Assembly: GCA_963693305.1 (NCBI GenBank)
Contig: OY855906.1
Span: 11,402,102 to 11,466,101, forward strand
From: Meandrina meandrites
Lineage: Eukaryota; Cnidaria; Anthozoa; Scleractinia; Meandrinidae
Direction: 5' to 3'
Length of the DNA: 64,000 bases
Made by a program: the position numbers and the translations under genes. Positions 34,452 to 46,099 of this stretch are shown here, in pieces. Position 1 is the stretch's first letter; each line of letters opens with the position of its first letter. The notes under the pieces were generated by a model. It saw only the letters and a list, made by a program, of their open reading frames with translations. It did no database searches and had not been told where the DNA came from.

Positions 34452-37400
34452 TTTAATATTTATATTGCGCATTTTCTATAAAATAATCAAATGTGCATTA
34501 CAATAAATACAAAAAATATGAACCTATTTACAATTTCTGTGAAATCAAAAACGGAACTTACACTATTTACAATTAACTATAAGAAAAATAATTTACAGAA
34601 GAACTATATAAAAATCTAAATATAACCTAATTGTTTTAACAAAATGCCTTCTTGATTAACATGTCTTAAGTTTCTGTTTAAAATCATTTGTGGTGCAAGC
34701 AGATCTATTGCTTATGGGAAGACTGTTCCAAAGCTGTGGTGCTGCCGTCATGAAGGATCGATCTCCCATGGTAGCTTTTGTGAAACGCTTTGGGGTGCTC
34801 AAAAGAATTCCCTTGTTATTTCGCCGTAAATCATAGCGGGATGGCGGTAAAACAGAAATTAAATCAATGAGATATTTAGGAGCTGAGCCCTGGAGTACTT
34901 AAAAGGTGATCAGAAGGATTTTAAACTTGATGTGTAGGCGGATAGGCAACCAGTGAAGTTGTTTAAGGGGCGGTGTAGTATGACAGTGTTTAGGTGCGCA
35001 GAAAATAATTTAACTTACATTTCTTTCAAACTCTCTATAATTCATGTAAGTGTGTATGTTGGCATTGTATTTGACTATATTATTTACATTTTTCATCATT
35101 TCAGGTTTATCAGTAGAGAGTAAAGGTGACGGCATTGTGGTCAGTTCAGTTGAAGAAGGAAGATTGGCACATGTTCAAGGTAAGCTTATGACTCACAAAA
35201 AGGTTATGTTCTTGTAAATAAATAACAAGTTCTATTATGGATAAGTTTTTGGCAGACAGAGGCACAGTGGCCAGAAATGCATTAGATTTTTATTTGCAAA
35301 AGAGTTTCAGAAAAATCATTTATTTCAGTAATCCCACTTGCATTCTCTCCCCCCACCTGCATATTTGACCCAAGGATAATGTAGTTGAGGGTTCTTTACT
35401 GATCATGTGATTTACTTTATTTTTGTTTATATACCAGAAATAATTTTAGAAACTCATTATTTTGGGACATGAGAACTTAACCGCAACCTTTTCTACCTCA
35501 GGTGTAAGGGCAGGAGATGAAATTCTCGAAGTAAACGATATTGGTGTTCAAGAAGTAGAAAATGCTGTTGAAGATCTCCGAGAAGCCTTGAAAGGTAAGG
35601 TGACATTTGTGGTCATACCTGTCCATTTTTTTTGGAGGGTGAGGAGGGTGGTGGGTACTCCCTTTAATGGACTATATGAGGTGGCTCCACCCAAAACGGG
35701 TACCTTCTACAGGCTGTAGGTGTATAAAGAGGTAGTGATGTTTCATAAGTTGGAGTCATTTGGGTATTTAAAAGGACCTTTTTAAGATATCTTGAACAGA
35801 CCATAGCATCTCAGCGTAATGATTCAACAATAATTATTGGAGACTATCTAACAGTGAAATTTATTGAAAAGGGTTTCTCAAGTGAAAAATAAAGAAAAAA
35901 TGGTGCAGTATCCTTCTGTAGGTATGTGAAAGCCTTTCAAAGGGTACCATTTTCTATTGAAGGCATACAAAACGGTTACCTTTTCTTTCCAAAATGGCAT
36001 AATTTGATTTAGACTTTAAGGCAGAGCCTATCCATTTAAACATTTTTCAAATAGCCTCTGCCACTCCCCCCTCTGCCAGGACCATCCTTTGCCTATGTTT
36101 GTAGGCCTAAAAAAGTATCAGAATTGTTTTGTCTTAGTTCACGTATTGCTATATTATTCAGATCCATCCATTACCTTACTATTGCGGTCATGTCGTGATG
36201 AACCACCAGTTGTGACTAAGGTGACTTCAGATGCCATTATCTCCAGCCTTGTGGTGCAGCCTCCGCCTAAAATAAGGTAATAACGGTTAAGAAACCCATA
36301 AGGGTTGAAAATCTCTTATGAGTTTCTGCCGTTACTTATACAAAGTGAGAGTGGTTTTGAGTCAATCGTGTACTTAACATCTAGTCAGCTGTACGTGTAG
36401 GGGTCATATCAAGCAGTAAGCTTAAATATAGATGTTGTTGCCTTTCCTTACCACTCAGTTGGTTAATGGTAGATGTTAAATGTCCCTTTGTTTGTTTTTT
36501 GTTTCAGTGATACAATTGCTGAGCAAGATCTGAGCGATCTGATTGTTCCTCCTCCTCAATGTGAGTTCATATTGACTTTGCTTTTAAACTTAGAACTGTT
36601 CCATGTCCAGTTTTGTACATACGTAAGCTCTTCTTTTTGACTAACTGAATTTATAGCACAGTTTGAGGTCAATTCTAACTACGGCGCAGAACAGGGAACC
36701 TTCTCATGTGATAATAAATTAAGGCCCTATTACCACGTGTAGAACTTATATCAAAATATTATCTTACGCGTTGTATTTCGTTCTTTGTGACATAGTGAAT
36801 GTATGAAATGACATATATGAACTGCGGATTAATGATGAAATGAATGATCTTCGCAGTGTGAAAGCAATTTAAGCAATTGCTTTTTTTTAGCCTGAAAAAA
36901 AAAAAATTCAAGGCTACAACGGGATTTGAACGCATGACCCATACCAACTGAGCTATGAAGTCTTGATACGTTGGGAGCAGGTCAATTGTGGGTCCTAATG
37001 CCCCGCATATCATGGAGGAGATGACATAGTAATAGTAATAGTATATCTTTATTGCGCCTACCTCCAAAGGGAGGTATTGGTCTTTTTACAATTAAGGTTT
37101 AACATTAACTAGTACGTATAGTTCATAGTGAATATATGAAATGATGAGTAGCCTTGAATTTTTTTCATTCATTGTCATTCATTTCTTCATCCTTTGGGCA
37201 GCATATGATGTCGATGAAGAAACAGTAGACAATGCGAGCGTTATAACGAGCCAGATAGACGAACCGAACTGTCCTTCGCCTCATACGCCTACCGAGAGTG
37301 TCGATGAACTTCTTCAGGTAATTTGCATTTGCTTAATTTTTTTATTGGAACTTGGGGAGCACTCATTTTGAAAGGGCAGGGGTTTTCGTTGGAAGATTTG

Positions 37401-40400
37401 AATTGAAACCTAAAGGAGATCTAGACCAATGTGGGCATTACTGAAGCTTTTGTGGCCCCTTGAAGACGCCATTTTCATGCCTTACTTTTGGTGTAGGTCG
37501 TCAACATAGTATAATGTGCTTGTTTTTGTTTCTACACAGAGAGCGGAACAGGTGACATTGTTCTGTAGACAGCAGGTAGAATATTCAGATGACGATGAAC
37601 CGAAACCGAGTGTTCATTTGAGCCAGGCACAGAAACTGCGAAAAGTTATCATTGAACTCGTCGACACGGAAAGGTCTTACGTGAAGGTAAACACAAATGG
37701 TATTACCGCGACGGCGTTAACTTACTCTTTGGCGCTTTGCATCAGGGGTAGCTGAGTTGAATCAGAGTGCTATTCATTCAAAAATTAAAAAGTCCACTTA
37801 CCATATAAAAGTACAAAGTACTTGCTGTAGTTGAATACGGAACAGAAAAACCGTCGCGAAGGAGCCATGAAGCAAGCAACGGTGTTTTCCCGCCAAAACG
37901 TGCGGGCAGCTGTGCCCTGCGTCGCCAGACAGTCAAGTTTCCCGCCAAACAATCCACCATTGATGGGTGTGGTCTGTGAGCAAAGTTCTTATTTATTTAT
38001 TTTCCAGGGATTTTATGCTCTATTTTTACTTTAGCAACTGCTTTATAATCCTTACGTTTTAGCTAATTGTGAAATATTTTTCATTGTTAGGATTTAAGAC
38101 TTCTTTTAAAACGTTATCTCGATCCCATGAAGGATGAAAATTTCATGTCACAATCTGAGGTTTGTAAATGTTGAACGCCATCGATCACTGCACTGTTTAT
38201 GGTTTAAGTTTCCATTTCTCTATTAATTTACATTGCTTGTTTTCCTTCCTGTAGGTTCAAGCTTTAGTCGCGACTGTTCACGAAATCTTAGACTTTCAAG
38301 TCAAGTTCCTCAAGGAAATCGAAAGACCCGTAGAATCCGAGACTGGGTTCGAGGAATTCAACGCCATTGAACAGTTTCAGGTATTCAGTTGGTACTGCTG
38401 TGTGTAATGGCAAAATTTGCAACGTCTCAGATCTATTTCGCGCATAGTGCGGGAAACTTTAAAATTCCAAACAAAAGCCATGAAGCCACTCGTTCTCCTT
38501 TGTGACCTCTTTCCTTTGTATTTGGATTGAGATTGGATAATGAATGTCGGGAACTCTTAGAATACTGTACAGAGATTTGTCAAAAGTGGCACGAGTATTT
38601 CTTAGCTTGCATAGCAAAACGTTCCCGTACGAACGAAGATTTCCGCATTCTGAAAAAGGTCTTCGTTCGCACGGGGTACGGTAATTATTGCTACGCAGAG
38701 TTTTTTAAGTGGAAATAATGATGTAGCAAAGCGAACTGAGCGCTTTTCGCTGTAAGTGGCTCTATCAAAGCAATATTTTCTTTTCTCGTAGAATGTTATC
38801 TACACCATTGGTGAGACGTTCTTTAACTACACTGAGCATTTCAAGCTTTACAGTGCTTTTTGTTCCAGCCACTCAAGGGTTGTGGAGCTTCTACAGTCAG
38901 GTATGCTTGAAAGCTTTTTCTGCATCTAGAACTTTTATGACAGCTACCCTTACCTTTGTTATCGCGGACACTTTTGGCTCAAACCGGTTTGCGTGTCAAA
39001 ATAATTTTGGTGATCAAATTTGGCCAAGAGTTGTAAGATGTGCTAAGAAGAATACATACAACTGTGTTACCACTTTTCCCCGCCGGTAGATTTTTTTGGG
39101 AAAAACTTGAGGGAAAATGTTCATAAACTAAAAGTAGAAAGCAGTTTGCATTTGTGAACGTTGCGAGTTTACAATAGCCGTCGTCTTGGATTGTAGGGCG
39201 CCAAAATAAGACGAACTGACTTTTTTCATATTGTACATAAGCTATTTTTTCTTTAATATACAAATTGTTCTTAATAAAGATAATTACTTTTGTTTCTCCA
39301 GGAACGAACACAGCACTGCGCGACTTTCTTCACGCCCGTAACCCCAAGAATCAACATTCGGGAACTTTAGAATCTTATCTTATTAAACCCATACAGGTAA
39401 TTAATGGAAACATTTTCTTACCGTTTGAAGCTTTATTTTCCTGTTGATTTGCACAGTTGTATCGTTGGTGTAATGTTAATTCGTTAGACTCCGGACCTTC
39501 GCTGTGTTGTGTTTTGGCCTCTCACAGTGCCTCTCTCCACCCAGGAGTATAAATGGGTACCGGCGAATTGTTGGGGCAACCTGACAAGAATACCAGAGGA
39601 TAACCTTCTCCATCTATAGGGATTGCCGATACTCCTAACTGCTTCACGCTACGCAATGGCTCCGGAAAATTCCGAAAACTCTTTACTTATGTTACCGTTT
39701 ATAAAAGTTGCACATGCGCATTATCCTCCCATAACCTTCGCTTGACGTCATAATATAAGAGATGAAGGCACTTGGTAAATTTTTTCTGTTTGTTTTTACA
39801 GCGTATTTTGAGATATCCGCTTCTATTGAGGACAATCCTAAAGCTCTTGGACGGCGCTAGTGAAGAGCATCACTGTCTTTTAGGTAACAAAACGGTTCAT
39901 ACATAATGCTTTTCTGTATTATTTACGTGTTCTTGTTCTCTTTTCTGCACAGTTTGGATTTAAACCACTTGGCAGGGGCGTAGCTAGTTTCCAAAGGGGG
40001 GAGGGGGTCACACTTTGTCACACCCAGGGTACTTACATAGTCCACTGTAGATGTTTGGTCCTTAAAATGGAGTATGTAACTATCTAGCACAAGAAAAGAT
40101 TTATGGCGTGTTGATTCTTCGGATTCGCGCTTTTTCGCCAACTTAATTATAAGGTTTGTATGTTGTTTACTTTAAAAAAAATCTCACAAAGGGGGTAGGG
40201 TGGGGTCATGGGCACCCCAGGACCCCCTGGCTATGCCCCTGCTTAGTCACCTCTAGTTATTGTTTCACAAGGTTGATTCATGTGTTTTAAATTTTCAGAG
40301 GCGGTCGTGGCGATCGAGAAAGTTGCTGAGCACATAAACGAGATGCAGAGAATCACAGAACAGTTTTCCCCAGTGTTCCACCAGTTAGTTGACGAATTTG

Positions 40401-42971
40401 GTGGATTTGAGGTAAAATAAAAAAACTTTTAACGTAACACGCCCAAACAACAATGAATGCTCCTGCAATGTTTGCCGTGACACCTTTGCGACCAGTGGGT
40501 AACGCCAAATTCTCTCCATGAGACGCACCTATAGGGAATCATGATACTCGTATCCAAACAACATGTCCAAGACTTTGGGAACGTTGATTACAACTACACG
40601 GTTCCCTGCAGGCGCGTCTTACAAAGGCGACTAGGCACTCACGATAAGTTTTGGTGTTGCACCTGATTGGCTGAAAAAAACCCTGCAATCACAGGTCTTA
40701 GCAAACACAACAAAGTGAGCCAAAATTACTGCCCGACTGAAAAATAGAAACTCACTGGCTGGATTAAATAGTCGGTATTGTTTTCATAATAACTGGAATT
40801 GTTGTTGGAGAGATCGTTTCGCTTTCTTGCCCAATCCACGCGCGCATAGAAAATGCAAAAACTGACGCAATGAATAATGAAACATTTGATTCCTCGTCGT
40901 CTTGAGGCAATGTCACGCCAGAGTCACGCAATCGCTGAAAAGGTACATTCCACAACTTTTCTCTCACAGCTCGCCGATGTTAGTATAGATCGCCTATTGC
41001 ATCATGGAAAAGCTCGTTGGCTCAATTGCCCGGATGAAGTAGCTCGAAGCGGAACGCTCAAACGGTACCCAGTCTCTCCCAGAATTGGCAAAAAGATGAC
41101 CCCAGGAACTATGCACCTCTTTGGTAAGAGAAACAGCAAGTATTAAAGATAGGGCTGGACTGCAGTTTGTACTATATATTGTACTCTTAACATAAGTTTT
41201 TAGACGTTTTGGTTTGTCTCATTGAGCTATGTGACGATATCAGGAGCCCCTGACGATATATTAAGTCATTACATAAAAGTAACCTCCCCGTAGAAGGAAA
41301 CCTCAAAACAAACTTTAGCTTGGGATAAGGTACGTTAGGTCGTTACCTAGAAAGCTACGTGTGTTCTTAACTACAAAATGAAGTTCACTGTAAAAATATC
41401 TTTGTTTCATGATTTTCTTTCTTTTATTCTGTTGTATAGCATTTGAAAAAGCACTTATTCTTCTTTATGTGGAGCGGAAACACAAAAAGAAAGAGAGAGA
41501 TAGAGTGAGTTGAAGACAATTTTTTGTGTTCTTGTTTCATTTTTCTACTTTGAGCGTGCACTTACAAGCTGCCTATTGCATTATTTTCAGCCTACAGTAA
41601 AAACTGTGGACGAAATCAAGTTTAAAACAATTATCCCCGCATCTTCGCTGGTTGTACGAGACCACTGCTGGTTAAATGACGGTAGGTATGATATGAAACT
41701 CAAATATAACACTTCACTTGAGAAGCCTTCTTCGCTGGAATCGTCACCTAAATTCTAAAGATTTGCCAACTGGTTTGGACGACTACATGACAAGGCTAAG
41801 TAACTAGCTGAGTATCTATAGGAAGGTTGTGGTAGTGTGTTTTTTGTGACTAAGTTTAGTCAAAATCTTATCACCGAATTAGCCATTGAAAAAGAAAAAA
41901 ACATAACTGAGCCGCGATTTTCGTCAAGATGGTGCTAACAGCTTCGCAAAATTACGAGTCTTCGTGGAAACAGACTGTTCTACTACGATTATCAGTTGAG
42001 TAAGGCATGAAGGAAGTTTGGGGACAACGTTTTGACGTTACAACTTCGTTGTTACCATGGGCAACTGGCTCGGTTTCCAATCGTAACTTGTCGAACACGG
42101 CCGTTCCATGATTTGGCAGGCTTTTATGGCATGTGGCGCATACGTTACCAATGGATACTATGCCGATTACTCGTGGCAATGACGTTGTTTTAACGTCAAA
42201 ACCTTGTCACCAAACTTCCCCCTTGCCGTACTCAACTGAAAATCGTAGTAAGAGGAACTTTCTTCTTTTTTTATTGTTGTTATGTGCAGTGTTTGTGTTT
42301 TAACAGGCTATTCAAATGTCTTTTATTTCAGCGTCCGAGACTCTTCACTCGTGGGAACTTGTGAACATAAGTGATACAGAAGAGATTGGCAGACAGGAAT
42401 GTAACTATCTCTTTGCCAACAAGTAAGATTCTGTTTGTTATTTTGAAGTTGTTGTTTTATTTGCAAAACATTTGTCGCACTCAACATCAGTAAGAATGAA
42501 GGTGGCGATTAGAACCGGTCGCTTCTCCCGATTAGATGGTAAGCATTTTCTAAACAGTGGTTTTATTTGATTTCCTGTAGAACCGCTGAGGAAAAGAGAG
42601 AAATGGTAAAGCACATCAAAGAAGCAATCAAGCGAAGCATCAAAGCTGGTTCTTCCTTGGCAGTCGCGCCTGCAGCTAGGTCCTCAAGCTTCCGACGTAA
42701 CAATGCTGACGACAGGCTCAATTCGTCGGACCCAGGTCCCTTTTTGCGTCCCATCAGCGACCCTGGGTCCATGTTTCGTCGATCGTTTAGTCACAATCCC
42801 GAAGGCATCCGAAATCGAAGATCTTCGCTCGAGAGCGACGCGTCCCATAGCTCCGAGGCAGACACCGAATCCATCAGCAGTGGAACGGTACGGGAGAGAA
42901 GGATCAGTTTGAAGAAAAAGAACAAGGCGGTGTCGCCTTTAGGGGTAGAAAATGATCTGATTAACTTATAA
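21604..42971 (+). CDS. TIAM1: TIAM / Still-life family Rac guanine nucleotide exchange factor (start exon missing)
   Basis: Thirty coding exons were placed with GT-AG junctions and matching phases. They total 4511 bp and encode 1502 residues before the TAA at 42969-42971 (human TIAM1 about 1590). Order along the protein: N-terminal segment, WH1 (about 105-199), serine-rich linker, PHn (about 412-530), coiled-coil extension, RBD (about 746-815), PDZ (about 825-905), DH (about 1023-1235), PHc (about 1240-1385) and a serine-rich basic tail. Family role: membrane-recruited activation of Rac, linking Ras and polarity signals to actin. The first placed exon opens with a split codon and has no in-frame ATG, so at least one upstream exon is unplaced; I found no convincing candidate in 18.3-21.6 kb. 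Symbol given for the TIAM family; cnidarians may have one pro-orthologue of TIAM1 and TIAM2. Confidence 0.92.
22425..23045. repeat. Tandem duplication in TIAM intron 1
   Basis: Bases about 22445-22667 recur with divergence at about 22840-23042, for example CTTTACTCAGTTTCATT and GAATATTAATT.CAATCACAGAT. A CAATCAATCAATCA run and a LINE-like AAACCTTTATTTAGACA tail lie between the two. No coding signal. Confidence 0.55.
23577..23983. mobile_element. Mariner-type MITE in TIAM intron 1
   Basis: A 407-bp unit starting CAGCTATTTCAATTAACG and ending in its near-inverse, flanked by TA on both sides. It is the same family as 57288-57691, with the interior in opposite orientation. The frames inside (23446-23925 minus) have no recognisable domain. 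Confidence 0.75.
26090..26445 (-). repeat. Two adjacent tRNA-derived SINE copies
   Basis: Two copies of a SINE lie head to tail on the minus strand. One has a full cloverleaf (26101-26171). The second (about 26330-26440) keeps a B box and part of the A box. Shared body motifs include GTCCTAATGTCCCGCAT and GACATAGTGAATATATGAA. A third copy is at 36770-37020. Confidence 0.65.
26101..26171 (-). tRNA. tRNA-like sequence, Thr(GGT)-like, probably a SINE head
   Basis: A 71-nt stretch folds as a cloverleaf: 7-bp acceptor stem (GGCTTTA with TGAAGCC), D arm GCTCAGTTGGTAGAGC, anticodon stem TCACA/TGCGA with one A-C mismatch, loop CTGGTAT (anticodon GGT) and T arm with loop TTCAAAT. Both polymerase III boxes are recognisable. 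Its SINE-like flanks and a decayed second copy argue that it is a retroposon head and not a working tRNA gene. Confidence 0.4.
28747..31382 (+). CDS. TIAM1: TIAM exons 6-9: serine-rich linker and PHn domain
   Basis: Exons 28747-28836, 29032-29475, 30364-30753 and 31152-31382. The first two encode about 178 residues rich in Ser, Asn and Asp with many SS and SxSD stretches, a likely phosphorylated linker. The PHn domain starts at [18 protein letters not shown] and contains [19 protein letters not shown], the TIAM signature [16 protein letters not shown] and the last helix [12 protein letters not shown]. In TIAM1 this PH with the following coiled coil recruits the protein to membrane and scaffolds. 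Confidence 0.92.
30986..31036. repeat. (TCAG)n-(TCAA)n microsatellite
   Basis: About eight TCAG units run directly into TCAA units, in the TIAM intron after exon 8. Confidence 0.9.
31505..31770 (+). repeat. tRNA-derived SINE in TIAM intron 9
   Basis: Plus-strand copy of the family at 10862-11105, with B box GGTTCGAGCCC and body motifs GGGCAAGACACTTTACTCTC and CTCTCTCCACCCAGG. It lacks a clear A box at its 5' end. Confidence 0.65.
31896..33544 (+). CDS. TIAM1: TIAM exons 10-12: coiled-coil extension and Ras-binding domain
   Basis: Exons 31896-32269, 32855-33126 and 33504-33544. Exon 10 is mostly helical ([19 protein letters not shown] and onward), ending in a Ser/Lys-rich stretch, as in the CC-Ex region of TIAM proteins. 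Exon 11 has an acidic stretch ([12 protein letters not shown]) then the ubiquitin-fold RBD, beginning [11 protein letters not shown] and ending [11 protein letters not shown]. In the family this domain binds active Ras. Confidence 0.88.
33290..33366. repeat. Tandem CCCCCACTTAAGCTTCAC repeat with poly-C tract
   Basis: Two copies of an 18-27 bp GC-rich unit precede a homopolymer C tract (about 33341-33365), in the TIAM intron after exon 11. No inverted partner was seen. Confidence 0.7.
34158..37317 (+). CDS. TIAM1: TIAM exons 13-18: PDZ domain and linker
   Basis: Exons 34158-34242, 35105-35179, 35502-35594, 36162-36276, 36508-36560 and 37202-37317. The PDZ domain begins [19 protein letters not shown] and continues [18 protein letters not shown], then [14 protein letters not shown] and [14 protein letters not shown]. 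The carboxylate-binding loop reads LDFGLSV, not the classic GLGF; variation there is usual in this family. The linker to the DH domain is proline- and acid-rich ([15 protein letters not shown]). An L2 LINE tail sits in the intron after exon 13 and a decayed MITE in the intron after exon 15. Confidence 0.9.
34414..34990 (-). mobile_element. L2-type LINE 3' end remnant
   Basis: Read on the minus strand, pieces of the L2-like reverse transcriptase C-terminus can be seen in shifting frames: [20 protein letters not shown], then [29 protein letters not shown] and FKQKLKTC. An untranslated tail and an (ATT)n tract follow (AATAAT on the plus strand, 34417-34450). This order is standard for L2 elements. 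The frames are broken, so the copy is dead. Confidence 0.68.
35637..36070. repeat. Decayed copy of the 20067 MITE family
   Basis: GGGTACTCCCTTTAATGG and GAGGTGGCTCCACCC at the left, and GCAGAGCCTATCCATTTAAA at the right, match the 20067-20534 element with many substitutions and lost homopolymer ends. It lies in the TIAM intron after exon 15. Confidence 0.55.
36770..37020 (-). repeat. tRNA-derived SINE, decayed
   Basis: Shares GTGACATAGTGAATGTATGA, CGCAGTGTGAAAGCAATT and the tRNA-like GGGATTTGAACGCATGACC block with the 26090-26445 copies. The anticodon arm is deleted. It lies in the TIAM intron before exon 18. Confidence 0.6.
37540..40411 (+). CDS. TIAM1: TIAM exons 19-25: DH (RhoGEF) catalytic domain
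   Basis: Exons 37540-37686, 38091-38159, 38255-38380, 38792-38900, 39302-39396, 39802-39883 and 40299-40411. CR1 reads [20 protein letters not shown], with the conserved Glu of the Rac contact. CR3 reads [19 protein letters not shown], the best-conserved stretch of all DH domains. The domain catalyses GDP release from Rac. An in-frame-looking stretch at 38527-38718 is not included: the 38380 donor joins the 38792 acceptor in phase and the family has no insertion there. A MITE (39972-40242) lies in the intron before the last exon. Confidence 0.93.
39510..39680 (+). repeat. SINE body fragment in TIAM intron 23
   Basis: Carries GTGCCTCTCTCCACCCAGG and TATAAATGGGTACCGGCGAA of the 31505/10862 SINE family, without the tRNA head. 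Confidence 0.55.
39972..40242. mobile_element. MITE with GCAGGGGCGTAGC ends
   Basis: Inverted ends GCAGGGGCGTAGCTAG and CTGGCTATGCCCCTGC bound a 271-bp non-coding unit in the TIAM intron after exon 24. Confidence 0.6.
40970..42971 (+). CDS. TIAM1: TIAM exons 26-30: PHc domain and C-terminal tail
   Basis: Exons 40970-41123, 41440-41504, 41591-41681, 42332-42422 and 42581-42971. PHc strands include [20 protein letters not shown], then a basic loop ([11 protein letters not shown]), [27 protein letters not shown] and a final helix [18 protein letters not shown]. The DH-PHc pair is the catalytic module. The last exon adds about 110 residues rich in Ser, Arg and Asp with repeated RSSSFRR and RRSSLES motifs, likely kinase sites, and ends at TAA (42969-42971). 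Confidence 0.92.
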
Positions 42972-44850
42972 AGCTGAACATGTGCAATGATTCGCACCAC
43001 GTTTACCACACAGAGTTTTAATTTCTAATTTTCGGAGAAACATTGTACAGTTGTATTGTAAAAAGCAAAGAGTATCGTTGTAAAAAGGTTTTTTTCTATT
43101 ATTTAAGTTGCTTTGTCAGTGTTGTCGTCGACTCAAGTTTTTCCCGTTGGTTTTCAACGTTTAAATTGCAGCAGTTGTTGTTTTATTTCATGTAGAGCCG
43201 TTTATTTATTCAGTCGAGGGAACAAGTGCATGTTTTTTTATCTTGCAGTGAAAAAACTCAGAGTGTCAGTTCTCCGTCAGCATGACGGCCGTAAGAGTTC
43301 GTGTTTCTTAGCAACGAAATTTCCACTTTGCAGTCGAAACCTTTGGCTCAGCGAACCAGAACGCACTTATTTTCCCGACTGTTTTAAGCTATTTATAGTA
43401 AGTCCACACACGATCTGTTTTAACGTAGATTAATCTAAGTAAACCACAGCCCTTTCACTCCTGACTCAAAACCTCAAAGTCAATCAAATCTTACTTTATC
43501 TTTAACGTGTCGATACGTAAGTAAGGATTTTGTTGATATCAATAGAGCTTCACTTTCATCTAGTACCCATTTGTTTTTAGGTTAAACTTAATTTTCTAAA
43601 AATCTTTTTTTTTTTTACTGTAGGAAGTTAAAGATTTCAACTACAAAGGACAGATATGGGTTACGTCCATTTTTCGAGATTGATTTTAATGTAAAGTAAG
43701 CGCATAGGTTGAAAATAAACTAATCCTTGTGATAGATAGTTTTAATTTTTCACGAACATCTTTAAATTTTTTCAAAAGCCAACATTAACACTGCAGAAAA
43801 TAAAACAGCGCGTTTTCGACGAAAACGTCATTGGAAGCGAACTTGTAGATCACTCTAACTTTCATGCCTTGTAAAGTACCTAATGTAATGGTTTTGAATA
43901 TACTTTTGAATACTGCTGTTATGAAGAAGTACAGATTAGATGATAAATTTATACAGAGTGTATTTAGGAGAACGAATGTCAGAAGCTTTTCCCATTAAAT
44001 TATTTGTTCACTTTGATAGTCTTTTGTTTTCATGTTTTGAAGGCCCAATCGTCTATTCGAGGCTCAGGGCTTCAGTGCCCCGGACTCTGTGGCCAAAATT
44101 CTCAAAGGGCCCCAAGCAGCGAAACAAAGCGGGGCCTGGTAAAACCCTTCCAACCACCCCCCCCCCCCCCCCCCCTTTTCCATCCCTTCCCTTCCGCCGC
44201 CCTTTTGTCATCCTGTGTATTAATTTGGTTTGACTTAGAAGAGTGTGCCTAGCACTGAACGTCTGGAAACGGATGGCTTACGGTTGCGAGCATTTTCCAT
44301 GTGACAAACATGATTAGCTCTGACTAATATTCTTGAAGATTTTGCAGCAAGTCTAGTTATAAAGCATCAAGCCTTAGGCAAGCACTTTTTCAGTCAGTTT
44401 GAGGGAGCAAACTCTTTCCGGGAACGTTCTCGCTTGTGTAATTGCGTTTTCGAAAATTGTGAGGAATCTAATTTTACCAGACGTATTTGCAGCATGAGTA
44501 CAATTTTGATTTTATGCAAAAACTTCCTTTTAAGCAAAACTGTGCTGTTTTATCATGTCTCTCACAAGTTTGTGTTTGCTTTCCAGATACTTATTTTCAC
44601 TCAACATATAACCATTTAAAAGTGGTAGGGCTAAAACATCTGGACATTGAAACAATTCTTAACAATTTTGGCCAAGACAAACAAGCATTAGGGGCCACTG
44701 TTCCGCCAGTTATCTTGCATATGCACCCCCGGATTTGCACGCCATCATAATAAATATAACATAGTCGTCCACGCTTGGTATACCATTCAATACAGTAAAG
44801 TATGTTAAATAAAACTACCTAAGCTCTCTTTTGAAGTTGGAAAAATTTTT
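42972..44850. other. TIAM 3' flank
   Basis: Expected TIAM 3' untranslated region, with AATAAA-type signals near 43718 and 43799, then intergenic DNA with a C tract at 44157-44174. No further gene recognised. Confidence 0.45.
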
Positions 44851-44894
44851 CTTGAGATTCTCGTTGCGAGAAACAAACTCTCATGCGACGTCAG

Positions 44895-45143
44895 CTATGC
44901 AGACACTAGAGAGCTTAAGCACAGGCGTTTTTACCACGGACGGCAGCTGGAAATGGAACCTTCTCGTCTTTAGCACTTATTGTCAGCTTTTTGTTCATAA
45001 ATGCAAGTTGTAAGTGCTAAAATGAAAGCTTTCTAACTTATTTTTTGGAGGTAAAAGTTCACCAAAACCTTAAACATTTGCCTTGCGGTTACCCGTCCGT
45101 GGCTCAAAAACGTCTGTCCGTAAGCTCTCTACTGTCTGTTGAG
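44895..45143. repeat. Inverted repeat near the hAT remnant
   Basis: GAGAGCTTAAGCACAGGCGTTTTTACCACGGACGG-like sequence at 44911-44945 is mirrored at about 45090-45140 (CCGTCCGTGGCTCAAAAACG). This is a small MITE or the end of a larger element. Confidence 0.5.
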
Positions 45144-45375
45144 GCCCCATTGAATGGCCACAAGGAGAGAACAGGCTGCTATAGACTGTTCCAGGCTCTC
45201 GGTCAGTAGGGTGAAAAGCGGGCAAGCGCGAGCAAAGGAGAATTGAACCCTGGGGTCTTGGGAAGGCGAGAAGGCACCTTCCCAATACCCCCCTCGAGCT
45301 CAATTTTCTTTTGCTCGAGCTTACCGACTTTTCACCTTAATGACCGAGAGCCTGGACAGGCAAAGGCTACTAAAC

Positions 45376-45700
45376 CTTTCGTCGTCCATCCTGGATCTAA
45401 TTCGCGTCTTTAGAGGTCAGGCAGATGAGAAAGAACGCTCGCTGGCAACGTTGGTAGCAGGATTTACACTAAGCAGCTAACAAATAGTTTGGACTTCCTA
45501 ACGAGCTTCTTCTCTGGTTCTGGAACCTTCGTCACCGCCAACAGGATGTCGTAGAAACGTGATATCTTCAACATAGCTTCTAAAACACTTAGCTGCCCGA
45601 GTAGGATCCCAGTATCAACATCTTGGCAGTACGATGCTTCAAGAAACTTGGACTCTGACTCATAGTCATCACCATTAGCAGATTTAACCTGGATACTAGA
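45376..45700 (-). pseudogene. hAT-family transposase C-terminal remnant
   Basis: On the minus strand one frame reads ESKFLEASYCQDVDTGILLG and continues to a stop at 45476. After a shift to the next frame the sequence reads NPATNVASERSFSSA, a stop, then PLKTRIRSRMDDERF. The PATNVASERSFS block with a following basic RS(T/R)M-ER segment is the dimerisation region at the C-terminus of hAT transposases. A frameshift and internal stops show it is dead. The upstream part of the 155-codon frame (to 45931) is not recognised. Confidence 0.6.
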
Positions 45701-46099
45701 TAGTCTCCATCTGGGAGTAAGAGCTAAAACTTTCGTGGTTAAAGCGCTTCTCGATAACGCTGACGATAAGATCAAAAGGCCTCGTAATACACCCCTTGAA
45801 AGTGGCGTTTGGCAGTTCGGTAGGTAGGGTGGGAACGCGTGCGAAAATAACTGCCGCCGCGCAGCTTTACCGAGCCTTTGACTTCCTGCATATGCAAGTG
45901 TAGACCTGTTCTGCCTGTTTCTTGCTTGCAATTAATAAAATATCCATGTAATCTGGAGCCCTAAAAATCAACCCAAGCAAAAAAGTGGTAGGGCTATAGC
46001 CCTACCAGCCCCTCCCCCTCCGCGGTCCCTGTTAGCTAAATATGATTAAAAATCTGATCTATGCAGAACAATCCTGTCACGTTTTGTTAAAAAATCAAT

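Noticed and set aside
38527..38718. 63-codon frame between TIAM exons 21 and 22
   Set aside because: No splice signals in phase, and DH domains have no insertion at this point.
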